DNA from: Hyunsoonleella ulvae
GTDB lineage: Bacteria > Bacteroidota > Bacteroidia > Flavobacteriales > Flavobacteriaceae
DNA length: 64,000 nt
NCBI RefSeq assembly: GCF_016827605.1
Contig: NZ_JAEPJQ010000004.1
Coordinates: 290,509 to 354,508 of the forward strand
Direction of reading: 5' to 3'
Each line of letters opens with the position of its first letter. The stretch's first letter is position 1. Below are positions 46,901 through 54,994 of this stretch, piece by piece. Position numbers and translations under genes: made by a program. The notes beneath the pieces are model-generated. The model was not told the DNA's origin. It searched no databases and worked only from the letters and a program-made list of their open reading frames with translations.

Positions 46901-47787
46901 GGTCCTGATGGTTGACTAAGAGGCTGTATTCTTTTTCCACTACTACCTCCAGCTGTTATGTAGTAATAAGTCCTATCTGTGTAAGCATTAATATTGGTAT
47001 TACTCTCTGCATTGAATTCCTTTGGTCCTTCGCCGTAAAAAAGCACATAATCATCATTATCAAAAACACCATCCTGTTCTCCAACAACTTTAATAGCATT
47101 TTCAGTAACGTCAAAAGGCTGAGGTTCAGAATTACTATAAGGTATCATACGTCCACCATTCCCATAAATCTTAATAGTTCTTGGGTCTACAGTATTAACA
47201 TTAACCCCTAGATTTTGTAAAAAGCCTTTCGATAACCTAAAAACTCCGGTTGTATCGATATAAAACTTATACCAAGTACCAGAATTTAACACAGAATTAG
47301 TTATTACTTTAGACCCCTTAAAGGCTTTATTCCTACTAAAAAGAGTATTATTTTGTGGTTTATAATCTATCTGAAAAGACACAATTTTTTTATAGGCTCC
47401 ATTCTCTCCTTTTATTATAGGGGAAACCTCTAAGTAAGCATACTGATTATCCCTAGATTTAGAATTCTTTAAATCATATCTTAAACCTACTGGTATTTTC
47501 GATCTATCAATATCCAAAAGTTCAGCCTCAGTAATGGGTTGATAACTTATGTTATTTAATACAACAGAAGCCTCATCTACATAACCAGAACTCTCCCACT
47601 GTGCAATAAATTGTAGCCCTTTATCAAAATCATAATTATAATGTTTTGTGTTGAATGCAGGAAGATTGATGCTATTGGTACCAAAACTTAGTTTGGTAGT
47701 TCCATTCCAATCAATTGAAAAACTTTTTTTTTGCCCAAAAGCTAGGCAAGACACTAGAAGTATTAAAAGTAAAATTCTCTCTTTCAT
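43906..47787 (-). CDS. porU: T9SS sortase PorU
   Basis: PorU of 1293 aa, the surface sortase that removes the C-terminal signal of T9SS cargo and attaches the protein to lipopolysaccharide. The signal peptide ends near LAFGQ. The central C25 (gingipain-like) peptidase domain has His785 in YFGHGGEDG and Cys819 in FVTVTCEFTKF, the catalytic dyad. The C-terminal part has an Ig-like domain and a retained CTD (NYPNPFVNYTEFWF ... GVYIYKLTV). The gene is between gldJ (divergent) and porV. Confidence 0.96.
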   Translation of the reverse strand: MKERILLLILLVSCLAFGQKKSFSIDWNGTTKLSFGTNSINLPAFNTKHYNYDFDKGLQFIAQWESSGYVDEASVVLNNISYQPITEAELLDIDRSKIPVGLRYDLKNSKSRDNQYAYLEVSPIIKGENGAYKKIVSFQIDYKPQNNTLFSRNKAFKGSKVITNSVLNSGTWYKFYIDTTGVFRLSKGFLQNLGVNVNTVDPRTIKIYGNGGRMIPYSNSEPQPFDVTENAIKVVGEQDGVFDNDDYVLFYGEGPKEFNAESNTNINAYTDRTYYYITAGGSSGKRIQPLSQPSGPVDLSISTYQQYQFHERDIHNVGTVGRRWFGERFNIENEQEFTFNFPDLVTANPISLRVYAAAVSSSNTSMEVSVNGTVIQNLIFGSSSDIIIGSQNAYTGDLNVASEEINVKLNYDNQGNPSALGYLDYISVEATRLLKFENNQFRFKNNNVATSSGVAEYTISEASRLSEVWDVTDIFNVSNVENSEGENSFSFTSTMGEERLYMALSPSDYYEPKFDANKTLRNQNIKGTVFNGPDGGFQDIDYLIVAPNNMLNQAERLAQINRNQYSLNVKVMGLDEIYTEFSTSNPDIAAIRNLVKYIYDNASTPERRIKYLCLFGDGSYDYKDRIPNNTNIVPSWHSYNSLNLTNSFVSDDFYGMMDDNEGAMSNSDRLDIAVGRVLADTPQRARELVDKIDSYYAKESLGRWRNNYVVISDDVDENWEGVIQQTTDNIGDEVTDEKPFVNVIKIHADAFQQESSAGGESYPEVNEEISNAIDNGALVVNYFGHGGEDGLSQERILDVPSIDNLKNFCKLNCFVTVTCEFTKFDNPFRQTAGEFTYWNKQAGAISLITTTRQVFVNFGITFNNTLGQYLFSFSDNDSFDDDEYPTMAEALRLAKNDPNVGFATQRRLVFYIGDPAMKLAFPKPNIRLTEINDTPIAQSTDTLKALSRVKLAGEVTDVNGNLLSNYNGVVSTTIYDKFIDRQTLANDNTTNAGTLIQLDFKTLGAIVFRGQATVNNGQFEFDFVVPKDIGVPVGLGRVSFYAKNTLLSENQTGADVSNIRIGGVNENAEEDNTGPVINLFMNDENFVSGGITNESPTLLAKLEDANGINTASGIGHDIVAIIDGDETNPFVLNDYYETEVDNYQRGTVSFPFRDLEPGLHTLTLKAWDVYNNSSTSELQFIVFDEDQELVINNVLNYPNPFVNYTEFWFNHNSSQPLDVSIQIFTVSGKLVRTLNGQTSGGIKATSSLSKDIVWDGRDDFGEKIGKGVYIYKLTVKSNLLNKTVEKIEKLVIL

Positions 47788-47852
47788 GAGCTAGAATAAC
47801 GTGTAAGGCACACAGTTATTATCAAATAAAACAACAATTTTTTTCTAAACAT

Positions 47853-47860
47853 CAAAAGTA
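47853..47860 (-). promoter_or_regulatory. Putative -7 box for porU
   Basis: Minus-strand TACTTTTG (exact TAnnTTTG) 65 bases before the porU ATG, in the divergent gap with gldJ. The -33 element is unclear. No clear box was found for gldJ in the same gap. Confidence 0.38.
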
Positions 47861-48059
47861 CAATAATAATTTGTGAAAAGTAACGTTATTTCTATGCGAT
47901 AGTTTAGAGAAAAGTGCCAAAATCATCGATGTAATACATTAAAAATAGGATGAAATACGTATTTTTTTCGTCAAAATGCAAAAAATAGCTTGTTCTGTAA
48001 GGTTTAATTCTTATATTGCAGCACCAAAACAAAAATTTAGCTTACTTAAACGTATGGAT

Positions 48060-49727
48060 ATGAAAAATGTAGCGATATTAAAAGTATTCTTAATCGCAGT
48101 CCTTTCGGTTACGGCTTTTAGTTGTAAAAAGTCATCTAGCTCTAAAAATAGTTCTAGAGCTACAGGATGGCAAATTAACGGACGAGATGGCGGTTTTCAG
48201 TACAATACAAACTTCAAAGAACAAGAAACTGCTCCAGGATTAGTTTTTATTGAAGGTGGTACGTTTACCAAGGGTCGTGTACAAGACGATGTAATGCACG
48301 ACTGGAACAACACCCCTACACAACAACATGTGCAATCATTCTATATGGATGAAACTGAAGTTACCAACCTAATGTACGTTGAGTACCTTGACTACATGAA
48401 GAAACTTTACCCTCCTGATGATGAACTTTATAAAAATATTTATAATGGTATTTTACCAGATACACTTGTTTGGAGAAACAGATTAGGGTACAATGAGGTA
48501 ATGACTGAAAACTATTTGAGACACCCTGCATATGCTGAATACCCTGTTGTTGGTGTAAGCTGGATTCAAGCTGTAGAATATTCAAACTGGCGTACAGACA
48601 GAGTTAATGAATTAAATCTACAGAAAAGTGGTTATAGAGATATAAACGTAGCTGAAGTTGACCCTGACAATTATTTTAGTACAGATAGATATAAAGTAGA
48701 CCCAAGCGCATACGACAACGGAGATACTGATGGAAGAAGAAACAGAAATGTTAGAGTAGATGCCGATGGCAACGAAACTGGTGTTTATGCCTCTATGGAA
48801 ACTGGTGTTATTGGCCCGAAATACAGACTCCCAACAGAAGTTGAATGGGAATATGCTGCTTTAGGTTTAAGTGAAATTAGAAGTTATAACCTTTATAGAG
48901 GACGTAAAAAGTACCCTTGGGACGGACAATATACACGCTCTGGGAAACGCAAATATCGTGGTGACCAGTTAGCTAACTTTAAGCAAGGTAAAGGTGATTA
49001 CGGTGGAATTGCAGGATGGAGTGATGATGGTGCTGATATTACTAATGCGGTAAAATCTTATGAACCTAATGACTACGGTTTATATGATATGGCTGGTAAT
49101 GTAGCCGAATGGGTTGCTGATGTTTACAGACCTATAGTAGATGATGAATTTAACGATTTTAACTACTACAGAGGAAATGTTTATACAAAGAATGCAATTA
49201 CCGAAGAAGGTACTGTTAAAGTAGTAGAAACTGATGAAATTATTTACGATACATTATCTAATGGTAGAATTGTTGCAAGAAATCTTCCAGGAGAAATTGT
49301 AAAAGTTCCTGTGGATGAAAATGAAACCTATTTAAGACCTAACTTTGATAGAGCTGATAATATTAATTTTAGGGATGGAGATCGTCGTTCATCACGAAAT
49401 TTTGAAAGTTTTGGAGAAGAAGACGAAGATGAGGCAACGACAGATTCTGATACCAGAAAAATGTACAATTCTCCAAAGCATACCATTACAAGAGACTCTC
49501 TAGGTAATTTAGTTAGAGAATACGATAAGTCTAATAACAGAACTTCATTAATTAACGATGAAGTAAGAGTATACAAAGGAGGTTCTTGGAAAGACAGAGA
49601 GTACTGGTTAGACCCTGCTCAAAGACGTTACTTCCCTCAAGATATGGCTACAGATTACATTGGCTTTAGATGTGCAATGTCTCGTGTAGGTTCAAAATCT
49701 AAAATGAAACAGAAGAAAAAAGCCTAA
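48060..49727 (+). CDS. gldJ: Gliding-motility/T9SS lipoprotein GldJ
   Basis: GldJ, 555 aa from the ATG at 48060, an FGE-sulfatase-fold lipoprotein needed for gliding and T9SS. The ATG starts a signal peptide with lipobox ending at Cys22 (SVTAFSCKK); earlier in-frame codons give an unlikely leader. The formylglycine-generating-enzyme-like domain has GGTFTKGRVQDD, MDETEVTN and YRLPTEVEWEYAALG; the catalytic features of FGE enzymes are not preserved, as in other GldJ. Its closing block VYKGGSWKDREYWLDPAQRR is typical. Divergent from porU and followed by a terminator and murF. Confidence 0.95.
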   Translation: MKNVAILKVFLIAVLSVTAFSCKKSSSSKNSSRATGWQINGRDGGFQYNTNFKEQETAPGLVFIEGGTFTKGRVQDDVMHDWNNTPTQQHVQSFYMDETEVTNLMYVEYLDYMKKLYPPDDELYKNIYNGILPDTLVWRNRLGYNEVMTENYLRHPAYAEYPVVGVSWIQAVEYSNWRTDRVNELNLQKSGYRDINVAEVDPDNYFSTDRYKVDPSAYDNGDTDGRRNRNVRVDADGNETGVYASMETGVIGPKYRLPTEVEWEYAALGLSEIRSYNLYRGRKKYPWDGQYTRSGKRKYRGDQLANFKQGKGDYGGIAGWSDDGADITNAVKSYEPNDYGLYDMAGNVAEWVADVYRPIVDDEFNDFNYYRGNVYTKNAITEEGTVKVVETDEIIYDTLSNGRIVARNLPGEIVKVPVDENETYLRPNFDRADNINFRDGDRRSSRNFESFGEEDEDEATTDSDTRKMYNSPKHTITRDSLGNLVREYDKSNNRTSLINDEVRVYKGGSWKDREYWLDPAQRRYFPQDMATDYIGFRCAMSRVGSKSKMKQKKKA

Positions 49728-49750
49728 GTTTATTTCTTACACAATAAAAC

Positions 49751-49783
49751 AAAAAGTCCTGATGCTAAATCAGGACTTTTTGT
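49751..49783 (+). terminator. Intrinsic terminator after gldJ
   Basis: Thirteen-bp stem (AAAAAGTCCTGAT, 49751-49763, with ATCAGGACTTTTT) and a five-base loop. It ends only about 15 bases before the murF ATG, so murF must rely on its own promoter within or before it, or on read-through. Confidence 0.88.
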
Positions 49784-49796
49784 TTACATTTATTTC

Positions 49797-51086
49797 ATGG
49801 ATTTAAAAGCACTTCACAGCATATTTTTAAAATGCAATTCAGTTTGTACTGACACCCGAAAGATTGAAAAAGGAGACTTGTTTTTTGCCTTAAAAGGCGA
49901 TAATTTTAACGGCAACCTCTATGCTCAAGAAGCCATAGATAAAGGTGCCAAATATGCTGTGATAGACGAGGAAACATATGTAGCTGAAAACACTATTGTT
50001 GTTGATAATGTTCTTGAAACACTACAAAAGCTAGCTACGTATCATAGAGAATATCTAAAAACACCCATTATCGCGTTGACTGGAAGCAATGGTAAAACCA
50101 CTACAAAAGAACTAATAAATGCTGTGTTGTCCACACAATTTAAAACCAGTGCAACAAAAGGCAATCTAAACAACCATATTGGCGTACCACTTACCTTGCT
50201 GTCTATGACAAAAGATACAGAAATAGGTATTGTAGAAATGGGCGCCAACCATCAAAAAGAAATTGAGTTCTTGTGCAATATTGCGTTTCCCGATTATGGA
50301 TTGATAACCAACTACGGAAAAGCACATCTTGAGGGCTTTGGAGGTGTTGAGGGAGTTATAAAAGGCAAAAGTGAAATGTTCCTACACCTTATAAAACACA
50401 ACAAAACCATTTTTTTAAACCTAAATGACCCTATTCAAATCAAAAAGGCCGGTAAGGGCAATACATTTACCTTTGGAAAAATTGACACACATCCAGAAGT
50501 GTCAATTGATTTTGTAAGTAGCACTCCTTTTGTGACATCCAAATACAATAACTCTATAATAGAGAGTAAACTTATTGGAGACTACAACTTTAATAACATT
50601 GCTCTGGCTATAGCTATTGGTAATTACTTTAAAATAGAGGATAACAACATTAAATCTGCTATAGAAAGTTATACGCCTACAAATAATCGTTCTCAAATCA
50701 TCCAAAAAGGCTCTAATAAAATTATTTTGGATGCCTACAATGCCAATCCTACTAGCATGCGTGCTGCGCTTTTAAATTTTGAAAAGCAAAACGGTTTTAA
50801 AATTGCCATATTAGGAGATATGTTTGAGTTGGGTAAAGATGCAGAAGCTGAGCATCAACATATTACAAATTTGGCTAACTCTTTAAATATTGATAAAATA
50901 TATCTCCTCGGAGAGAACTTTAACATATCAAAAGTAGATTCAGAAAAAATTACCCAATTTAAAACCTTTGATGATTTTAAAACAGCAAATAAATCAATGA
51001 GGTTTAAAAACAGTATGATACTAATTAAAGGCTCTAGAGGTATGGCACTAGAGAGGGTTTTAGATATACCCAACCTGTTAGAATAA
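49797..51086 (+). CDS. murF: UDP-N-acetylmuramoyl-tripeptide--D-alanyl-D-alanine ligase MurF
   Basis: Mur ligase of 429 aa adding D-Ala-D-Ala to the peptidoglycan precursor. ATP loop ALTGSNGKTTTKELI, the MGANHQKEIEFLC block and the C-terminal GSRGMALER are present. It follows gldJ, as in many flavobacteria, although a strong terminator separates them. It converges on the XRE regulator gene with a seven-base gap. Confidence 0.96.
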   Translation: MDLKALHSIFLKCNSVCTDTRKIEKGDLFFALKGDNFNGNLYAQEAIDKGAKYAVIDEETYVAENTIVVDNVLETLQKLATYHREYLKTPIIALTGSNGKTTTKELINAVLSTQFKTSATKGNLNNHIGVPLTLLSMTKDTEIGIVEMGANHQKEIEFLCNIAFPDYGLITNYGKAHLEGFGGVEGVIKGKSEMFLHLIKHNKTIFLNLNDPIQIKKAGKGNTFTFGKIDTHPEVSIDFVSSTPFVTSKYNNSIIESKLIGDYNFNNIALAIAIGNYFKIEDNNIKSAIESYTPTNNRSQIIQKGSNKIILDAYNANPTSMRAALLNFEKQNGFKIAILGDMFELGKDAEAEHQHITNLANSLNIDKIYLLGENFNISKVDSEKITQFKTFDDFKTANKSMRFKNSMILIKGSRGMALERVLDIPNLLE

Positions 51087-51093
51087 CTAACTA

Positions 51094-51417
51094 TTATTCT
51101 TTAGTTTCAAGTTTACTTTTTAGCTCTTTTAATAAGAATTCGATTTCAGATATAATCTCCTCATTACTAGCCATGATTTTATATCTTGCTGATGTTTCAT
51201 TTAAAATACGTTCGCTATCACTAGTATCCCTAAGTAACCAATTAAGGTCTACTTCGGGGAATTCTTCTATAATTTTAATTAAAAACTCTATTGAGACTTT
51301 TTTGCCATTAACATATTGCGATAATTGAGAATAATTCATCTCAAATTTTTCAGCCAAATCAGTCAATGTATTGTATTTGGTTTTAATTAATTGTCTCAAT
51401 TTATCTTCAAACTTCAT
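51094..51417 (-). CDS. XRE-family transcriptional regulator
   Basis: Small DNA-binding protein of 107 aa. The helix-turn-helix spans about 12-62 (TLTDLAEKFEMNYSQLSQYV, then NGKKVSIEFLIKII) and ends in the family block DLNWLLRD. A charged helical tail at 75-105 may dimerise. It is divergent from the 91-aa gene across a 111-base gap and could control it. Target unknown. Confidence 0.88.
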   Translation of the reverse strand: MKFEDKLRQLIKTKYNTLTDLAEKFEMNYSQLSQYVNGKKVSIEFLIKIIEEFPEVDLNWLLRDTSDSERILNETSARYKIMASNEEIISEIEFLLKELKSKLETKE

Positions 51418-51528
51418 ATCAGAAAAGCAAATAAAATATACTAATAAGTAAAATCTTTTGTTTTTGTTTAATTATTTATATATTTTAGTCGTAAATTCAC
51501 TCAAAACTCAAATATATTTAAATAAATA

Positions 51529-51804
51529 ATGACAAATTTAAACAAATTATATACACATTATGATGTTAGCTCTGTAAAAGAGAGAAATGTGCTAAAAAAT
51601 TTATTAGTTAACCATTTGCCCAAGGAATACACCAAAATGGTAATAAACAACCTAAAGTCAAAAGGTATTCATGTAGACTCCCAAACGGTAAGAAACACTA
51701 AAAGTGGGATTAGCAAAAACATACTTGTTTTTAATGCGATTGTAGAGGTTGCAAAAGAATTTGAGACCATATCCAACCAATTTAAAGAAAAGCTAAAATC
51801 ATAA
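51529..51804 (+). CDS. Small protein with possible HTH, unknown function
   Basis: Protein of 91 aa without a named family that I know. The stretch HLPKEYTKMVINNLKS ... VDSQTVRNTKSGISKNILVF has the layout LPxxYxxxI..L ... VxxxTVxNxxxG, seen in small HTH regulators of Bacteroidota, so DNA binding is plausible. Its N-terminal 20 residues are charged. It lies divergent to the XRE gene and 23 bases before the 77-aa gene. Start ATG at 51529 is preceded by an A/T-rich leader. Confidence 0.6.
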   Translation: MTNLNKLYTHYDVSSVKERNVLKNLLVNHLPKEYTKMVINNLKSKGIHVDSQTVRNTKSGISKNILVFNAIVEVAKEFETISNQFKEKLKS

Positions 51805-51827
51805 CCCCATTTCATTTTCTACTAAGA

Positions 51828-52061
51828 ATGAAAAAACACCACTATAACAAAATAGAAAAAAGTTTTGAAGAGATATTCAAAACAGAAGTCATATCAGAGC
51901 ACCAAAGTTTATTGTGTTCGCATTTTGATAGTATAAAAACAGTTGTTAGAGAGCCCATCGTTAAACAACAAATAATTCAATTAGCAAAACTCTGTCAAGA
52001 GGTACCAAATAATTTAACAGTTAGGTCTACTCTTGACGGAGTTTATATTGAATTTTGGTAA
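51828..52061 (+). CDS. Hypothetical small protein
   Basis: Protein of 77 aa not recognised. It is basic at the N-terminus, largely helical, with two Cys (SLLCSHF, LAKLCQEV) and a hydrophobic end (LDGVYIEFW). It follows the 91-aa gene by 23 bases and probably shares its transcript. The stop is 19 bases before a candidate structured RNA. Confidence 0.5.
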   Translation: MKKHHYNKIEKSFEEIFKTEVISEHQSLLCSHFDSIKTVVREPIVKQQIIQLAKLCQEVPNNLTVRSTLDGVYIEFW

Positions 52062-52080
52062 ACAGATTAAACTTGTATCT

Positions 52081-52165
52081 CTAGGAGGGATTAATTTGCC
52101 TTACTCAAAGGCATCCTAGTGTTGAAAGCATCGAGCCTAAACTGTCTGGGGTTTAGGTAAGATGC
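52081..52165 (+). ncRNA. Candidate structured RNA upstream of the tRNA-Val region
   Basis: Two adjacent compound hairpins. First: CTAGGA (52081-52086) pairs TCCTAG (52114-52119), enclosing TGCCTT/AAGGCA (52097-52102 with 52108-52113) and a ten-base side bulge. Second: GCATC (52128-52132) pairs GATGC (52161-52165), enclosing CCTAAAC/GTTTAGG (52136-52142 with 52151-52157). A T6 tract follows at 52191-52196. I cannot assign an Rfam family, and strand is uncertain as hairpins read both ways. It could be a small RNA, an mRNA tail structure or mobile-element debris. The remaining bases to the terminator show no open frame. Confidence 0.45.
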
Positions 52166-52300
52166 TGAATTTATTAAATACTCTTGAGCCTTTTTTGATA
52201 GAATATAACTAAACAAATCTTTAGTGTGTAAAAATGCTTTGAAACTTTAGTGACAATAACTTTTTAAAACTTATTGAACATCCTCTGCATTTCATACAAT

Positions 52301-52338
52301 AAAAAATCCGATTTGAAAAACAAATCGGATTTTTTTTG
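52301..52338 (-). terminator. Bidirectional terminator after tRNA-Val
   Basis: Fifteen-bp perfect stem (AAAAAATCCGATTTG, 52301-52315, with CAAATCGGATTTTTT, 52321-52335) and loop AAAAA. On the minus strand it lies just past the tRNA 3' end. Confidence 0.9.
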
Positions 52339-52341
52339 AAG

Positions 52342-52416
52342 TGGGCGCGAAGGGATTCGAACCCCTGACCCCTTGGGTGTAAACCAAGTGCTCTGAACCA
52401 ACTGAGCTACGCGCCC
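52342..52416 (-). tRNA. tRNA-Val (anticodon TAC)
   Basis: Cloverleaf of 75 bases including the discriminator: acceptor GGGCGCG/CGCGCCC, D arm GCTC/GAGC, anticodon stem CTTGG/CCAAG with loop TTTACAC giving TAC, T arm AGGGG-TTCGAAT-CCCTT. The CCA end is not encoded. It reads valine GTA and, by wobble, other GTN codons. It stands singly with a strong terminator. Confidence 0.96.
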
Positions 52417-52479
52417 TAAATATTAGGTGTGCAAATATAATCTAGTTTTTAATACTGCAAAAACTTTTTTGACAAAAAT

Positions 52480-53697
52480 TTAAATTATTTCTGCTACTAC
52501 AAATGTACTACCTCCAACAAAAATAAAATCATCTTTTAAAGCCCTTTTTAGTGCTGTTTTATAAGCCTTATTTACAGAGCTATATGTTGCTCCAATACAC
52601 CCAAATGGTTTTAATTCTTCTTGCAATTGTTTGGCATCCTTACCTCTTGGGATATCTGGTTTGCAAAAATAATATGTGGCATTCTTAGGTAGTAGATCTA
52701 CAATAGCACTCAAATCTTTATCATTTACCACTCCAAAAACTATATGTAAGTTATGATACGCTTGATTTGATATCTGATGCATTACAAAACTAAGCCCCTC
52801 CTTGTTGTGCCCTGTATCGCATACCACTTTAGGTGCTTCGCTTATCACTTGCCACCTACCTAGCAATCCTGTATTCTTAACAACATTTAAAAAACCTACC
52901 TCTATAGCTTTTTCGGAAATCTTATAGCCTTTTTGCTTTAGTACTTCAATGGTTTGAAATGCAGTTTTTATATTCTTTTTTTGGTAGTACCCTACCATAT
53001 CAGAAGCATAGGTTTTATTAACCAATCGATCTGCATATACAACTTTAGTAGTATTTGCCTTAGCTATCGCATTGAATACCGGTTGTGTTTCTGGTTGTGT
53101 TTCTCCAACTACCACTGGTACATTTGGTTTAATAATTCCTGCTTTTTCGGCGGCAATCAATTCTAGAGTATTACCAAGAAACTGTACATGGTCTAAGCCT
53201 ATATTTGTAATAACTGAAACTTCTGGCGTTATAATATTTGTAGAATCTAAGCGTCCTCCCATACCCACTTCAACAACGGCAACATCTACAGCTTTTTTTG
53301 AAAAATATTCAAATGCCATACTTACTGTCATTTCAAAAAAAGAAACTTGGCTGGCTTCCAAAAAGGCTTTATGTTTTTTTATAAAACCCATTACAAACTG
53401 CTTACTAACGGGTTTTCCATTAATTCTTATCCGCTCCCTAAAGTCTTTTAAATGAGGGGAAGTATACAAACCAACCTTATAACCTGCTTCTTGTAAAACA
53501 GAAGCAATCATATGGCTGGTGGACCCCTTACCATTGGTACCTGCTACATGTACAGATTTAAAGTTTTTTTCTGGATGATGAAGATACTCTGCCAGTTTTA
53601 TCGTATTTGATAAGTCTTTTTTGAATGCAGTTTTACCTTGGCGTTGATACATTGGCAGTTGTGCAAACATCCAATCTAAAGTATCTTGATAAGTCAT
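52480..53697 (-). CDS. folC: Bifunctional folylpolyglutamate/dihydrofolate synthase FolC
   Basis: Mur-ligase-like folate enzyme of 405 aa. ATP loop HVAGTNGKGSTSHM, the AVVEVGMGGRLDSTN block and TNIGLDHVQFLG match FolC. It adds glutamate to (dihydro)folate and may also form dihydrofolate. It starts four bases after the TonB-like gene, as last member of the TolQ-TolR-TonB-like unit. Confidence 0.95.
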   Translation of the reverse strand: MTYQDTLDWMFAQLPMYQRQGKTAFKKDLSNTIKLAEYLHHPEKNFKSVHVAGTNGKGSTSHMIASVLQEAGYKVGLYTSPHLKDFRERIRINGKPVSKQFVMGFIKKHKAFLEASQVSFFEMTVSMAFEYFSKKAVDVAVVEVGMGGRLDSTNIITPEVSVITNIGLDHVQFLGNTLELIAAEKAGIIKPNVPVVVGETQPETQPVFNAIAKANTTKVVYADRLVNKTYASDMVGYYQKKNIKTAFQTIEVLKQKGYKISEKAIEVGFLNVVKNTGLLGRWQVISEAPKVVCDTGHNKEGLSFVMHQISNQAYHNLHIVFGVVNDKDLSAIVDLLPKNATYYFCKPDIPRGKDAKQLQEELKPFGCIGATYSSVNKAYKTALKRALKDDFIFVGGSTFVVAEII

Positions 53698-53701
53698 TCT
53701 A

Positions 53702-54553
53702 TTATTGACTCAATTTGAAGTTAACACTAACAAAACCTATTTGACGTGATGGTGCTTTGCTATCTGAAGGCCATTTATGGGACAGTGCTATTTTTTTTGC
53801 TGGCTCTAATAAACATTGGGCTGTGTTGGTTGTACCTTTTACTCCTGGCGTAGCCTCAATAACATTACCACTTCTATTTACTACTATCCTTACTATAACC
53901 AATCCAGACTCGTTACAATCTTGTTTTAATCGTTTAAACGAAGCTCTACCACGCCCATTTAAACCATATCCAACTCCCCCACTTCCTGTGCCTTGGCCTC
54001 CAAAATAACTTGGCGCATACGGATTTCCATCCAATTGTCCTTTATCTCCTGCTCTATTATCGTTGCCTTCACTTCCAGTTTCAGCCCCATCAGATTTACT
54101 TACCCCACCAATTAAAGCATCCAATTTCTTACGCTTTTCTTCTTGTTCTCGCTTTTCTTTTGCTATTCTATCTGCTTCTGCCTTAGCTTTTGCCTCTGCA
54201 ATGGCTTTTGCTTTTGCTTCAGCCTCTTTCTGTTTTTTTATTGCTATTTCCTCAGCGTTATCCTGTGTTAGCACTTCCTCCTTCGCTTCTGCCGATTTTG
54301 TTGGTTCTGCTTTTGTAGATTCTGGCTTTGGTATGTCCTCAGTAACTTTGGGTTCAGACTTTACAGGTGTCTTGGGTTGAATATTTCCTTTTCCAAAATC
54401 TGAATTTCCAAAATTCACAGCTACGCCATATTCTTCTGGAGGATCCATATAATTACAACCTCTCACAACAAATAATAGTAATAATAAGATAATGGTAATT
54501 AACACTGTTATTTTAGCTGAATTACGTTCATGTTTGGTTTCTAAATACTTCAT
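53702..54553 (-). CDS. TonB/TolA-like energy transducer
   Basis: Protein of 283 aa from the ATG at 54553. One N-terminal transmembrane helix (about 15-33) is followed by a Pro/Glu-rich and then a long Lys/Ala/Glu helix (KAKAIAEAKAKAEADRIAK), as in TolA/TonB. A Gly/Ser spacer leads to a small C-terminal domain (SGLVIVRIVVNRSGNVIEA ... ALSHKWPS). It should couple proton motive force to the outer membrane with the TolQ/TolR genes upstream. The exact name (TolA or TonB) is not decided. Confidence 0.85.
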   Translation of the reverse strand: MKYLETKHERNSAKITVLITIILLLLLFVVRGCNYMDPPEEYGVAVNFGNSDFGKGNIQPKTPVKSEPKVTEDIPKPESTKAEPTKSAEAKEEVLTQDNAEEIAIKKQKEAEAKAKAIAEAKAKAEADRIAKEKREQEEKRKKLDALIGGVSKSDGAETGSEGNDNRAGDKGQLDGNPYAPSYFGGQGTGSGGVGYGLNGRGRASFKRLKQDCNESGLVIVRIVVNRSGNVIEATPGVKGTTNTAQCLLEPAKKIALSHKWPSDSKAPSRQIGFVSVNFKLSQ

Positions 54554-54597
54554 ACCATTATTATTCTGCAAAAGTTATTCCGAAGAAAATTAAAAAC

Positions 54598-54993
54598 TTA
54601 CTTGTTAGGTTTAACGGCTAAAATCACTTTAAATTTATTTCTATTGGCAATATCCATTACTTTAACAACATTCTCTACTGGAACAGATTTTTCAGCTCTT
54701 AAAACAATCGTTGGTTTATCTTCTTTCGATAATGCTGCTAGCAGCTCATTTTCTAAAACACTGACTCCTACACGTTTTTGATCTATGTAGTAGGTTAAAT
54801 CTTTTTTGATGCTTACTGCAACAGATTTTTTATTTTCAGTCTTACCACTGGCCTTAGGTAATAAAATGTCTATAGCATTTGTAGTTACCAGAGTAGAGGC
54901 TATCATAAAAAAGATTAATAACAAAAAGACAATATCCGTCATAGACGACATATTGAATTCTGGAGTTACTTTATTTCTTCCTCTAATATCCAT
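54598..54993 (-). CDS. ExbD/TolR-family biopolymer transport protein
   Basis: Protein of 131 aa with a single N-terminal membrane helix bearing the conserved Asp in SMTDIVFLLLIFFMI, then a periplasmic domain (PTIVLRAEKSVPVENVVKVM). It forms the proton channel with the TolQ/ExbB protein. Its ATG is one base beyond the tolQ-like stop. Confidence 0.93.
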   Translation of the reverse strand: MDIRGRNKVTPEFNMSSMTDIVFLLLIFFMIASTLVTTNAIDILLPKASGKTENKKSVAVSIKKDLTYYIDQKRVGVSVLENELLAALSKEDKPTIVLRAEKSVPVENVVKVMDIANRNKFKVILAVKPNK

Positions 54994-54994
54994 A

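Noticed and set aside
52121..52137. Short likeness to a 23S rRNA fragment (TTGAAAGCATCGAGCC)
   Set aside because: Only about 15 bases resemble the TGAAAGCATCTAAGC segment near the 23S 3' end; flanks on both sides do not match, so it is probably chance.
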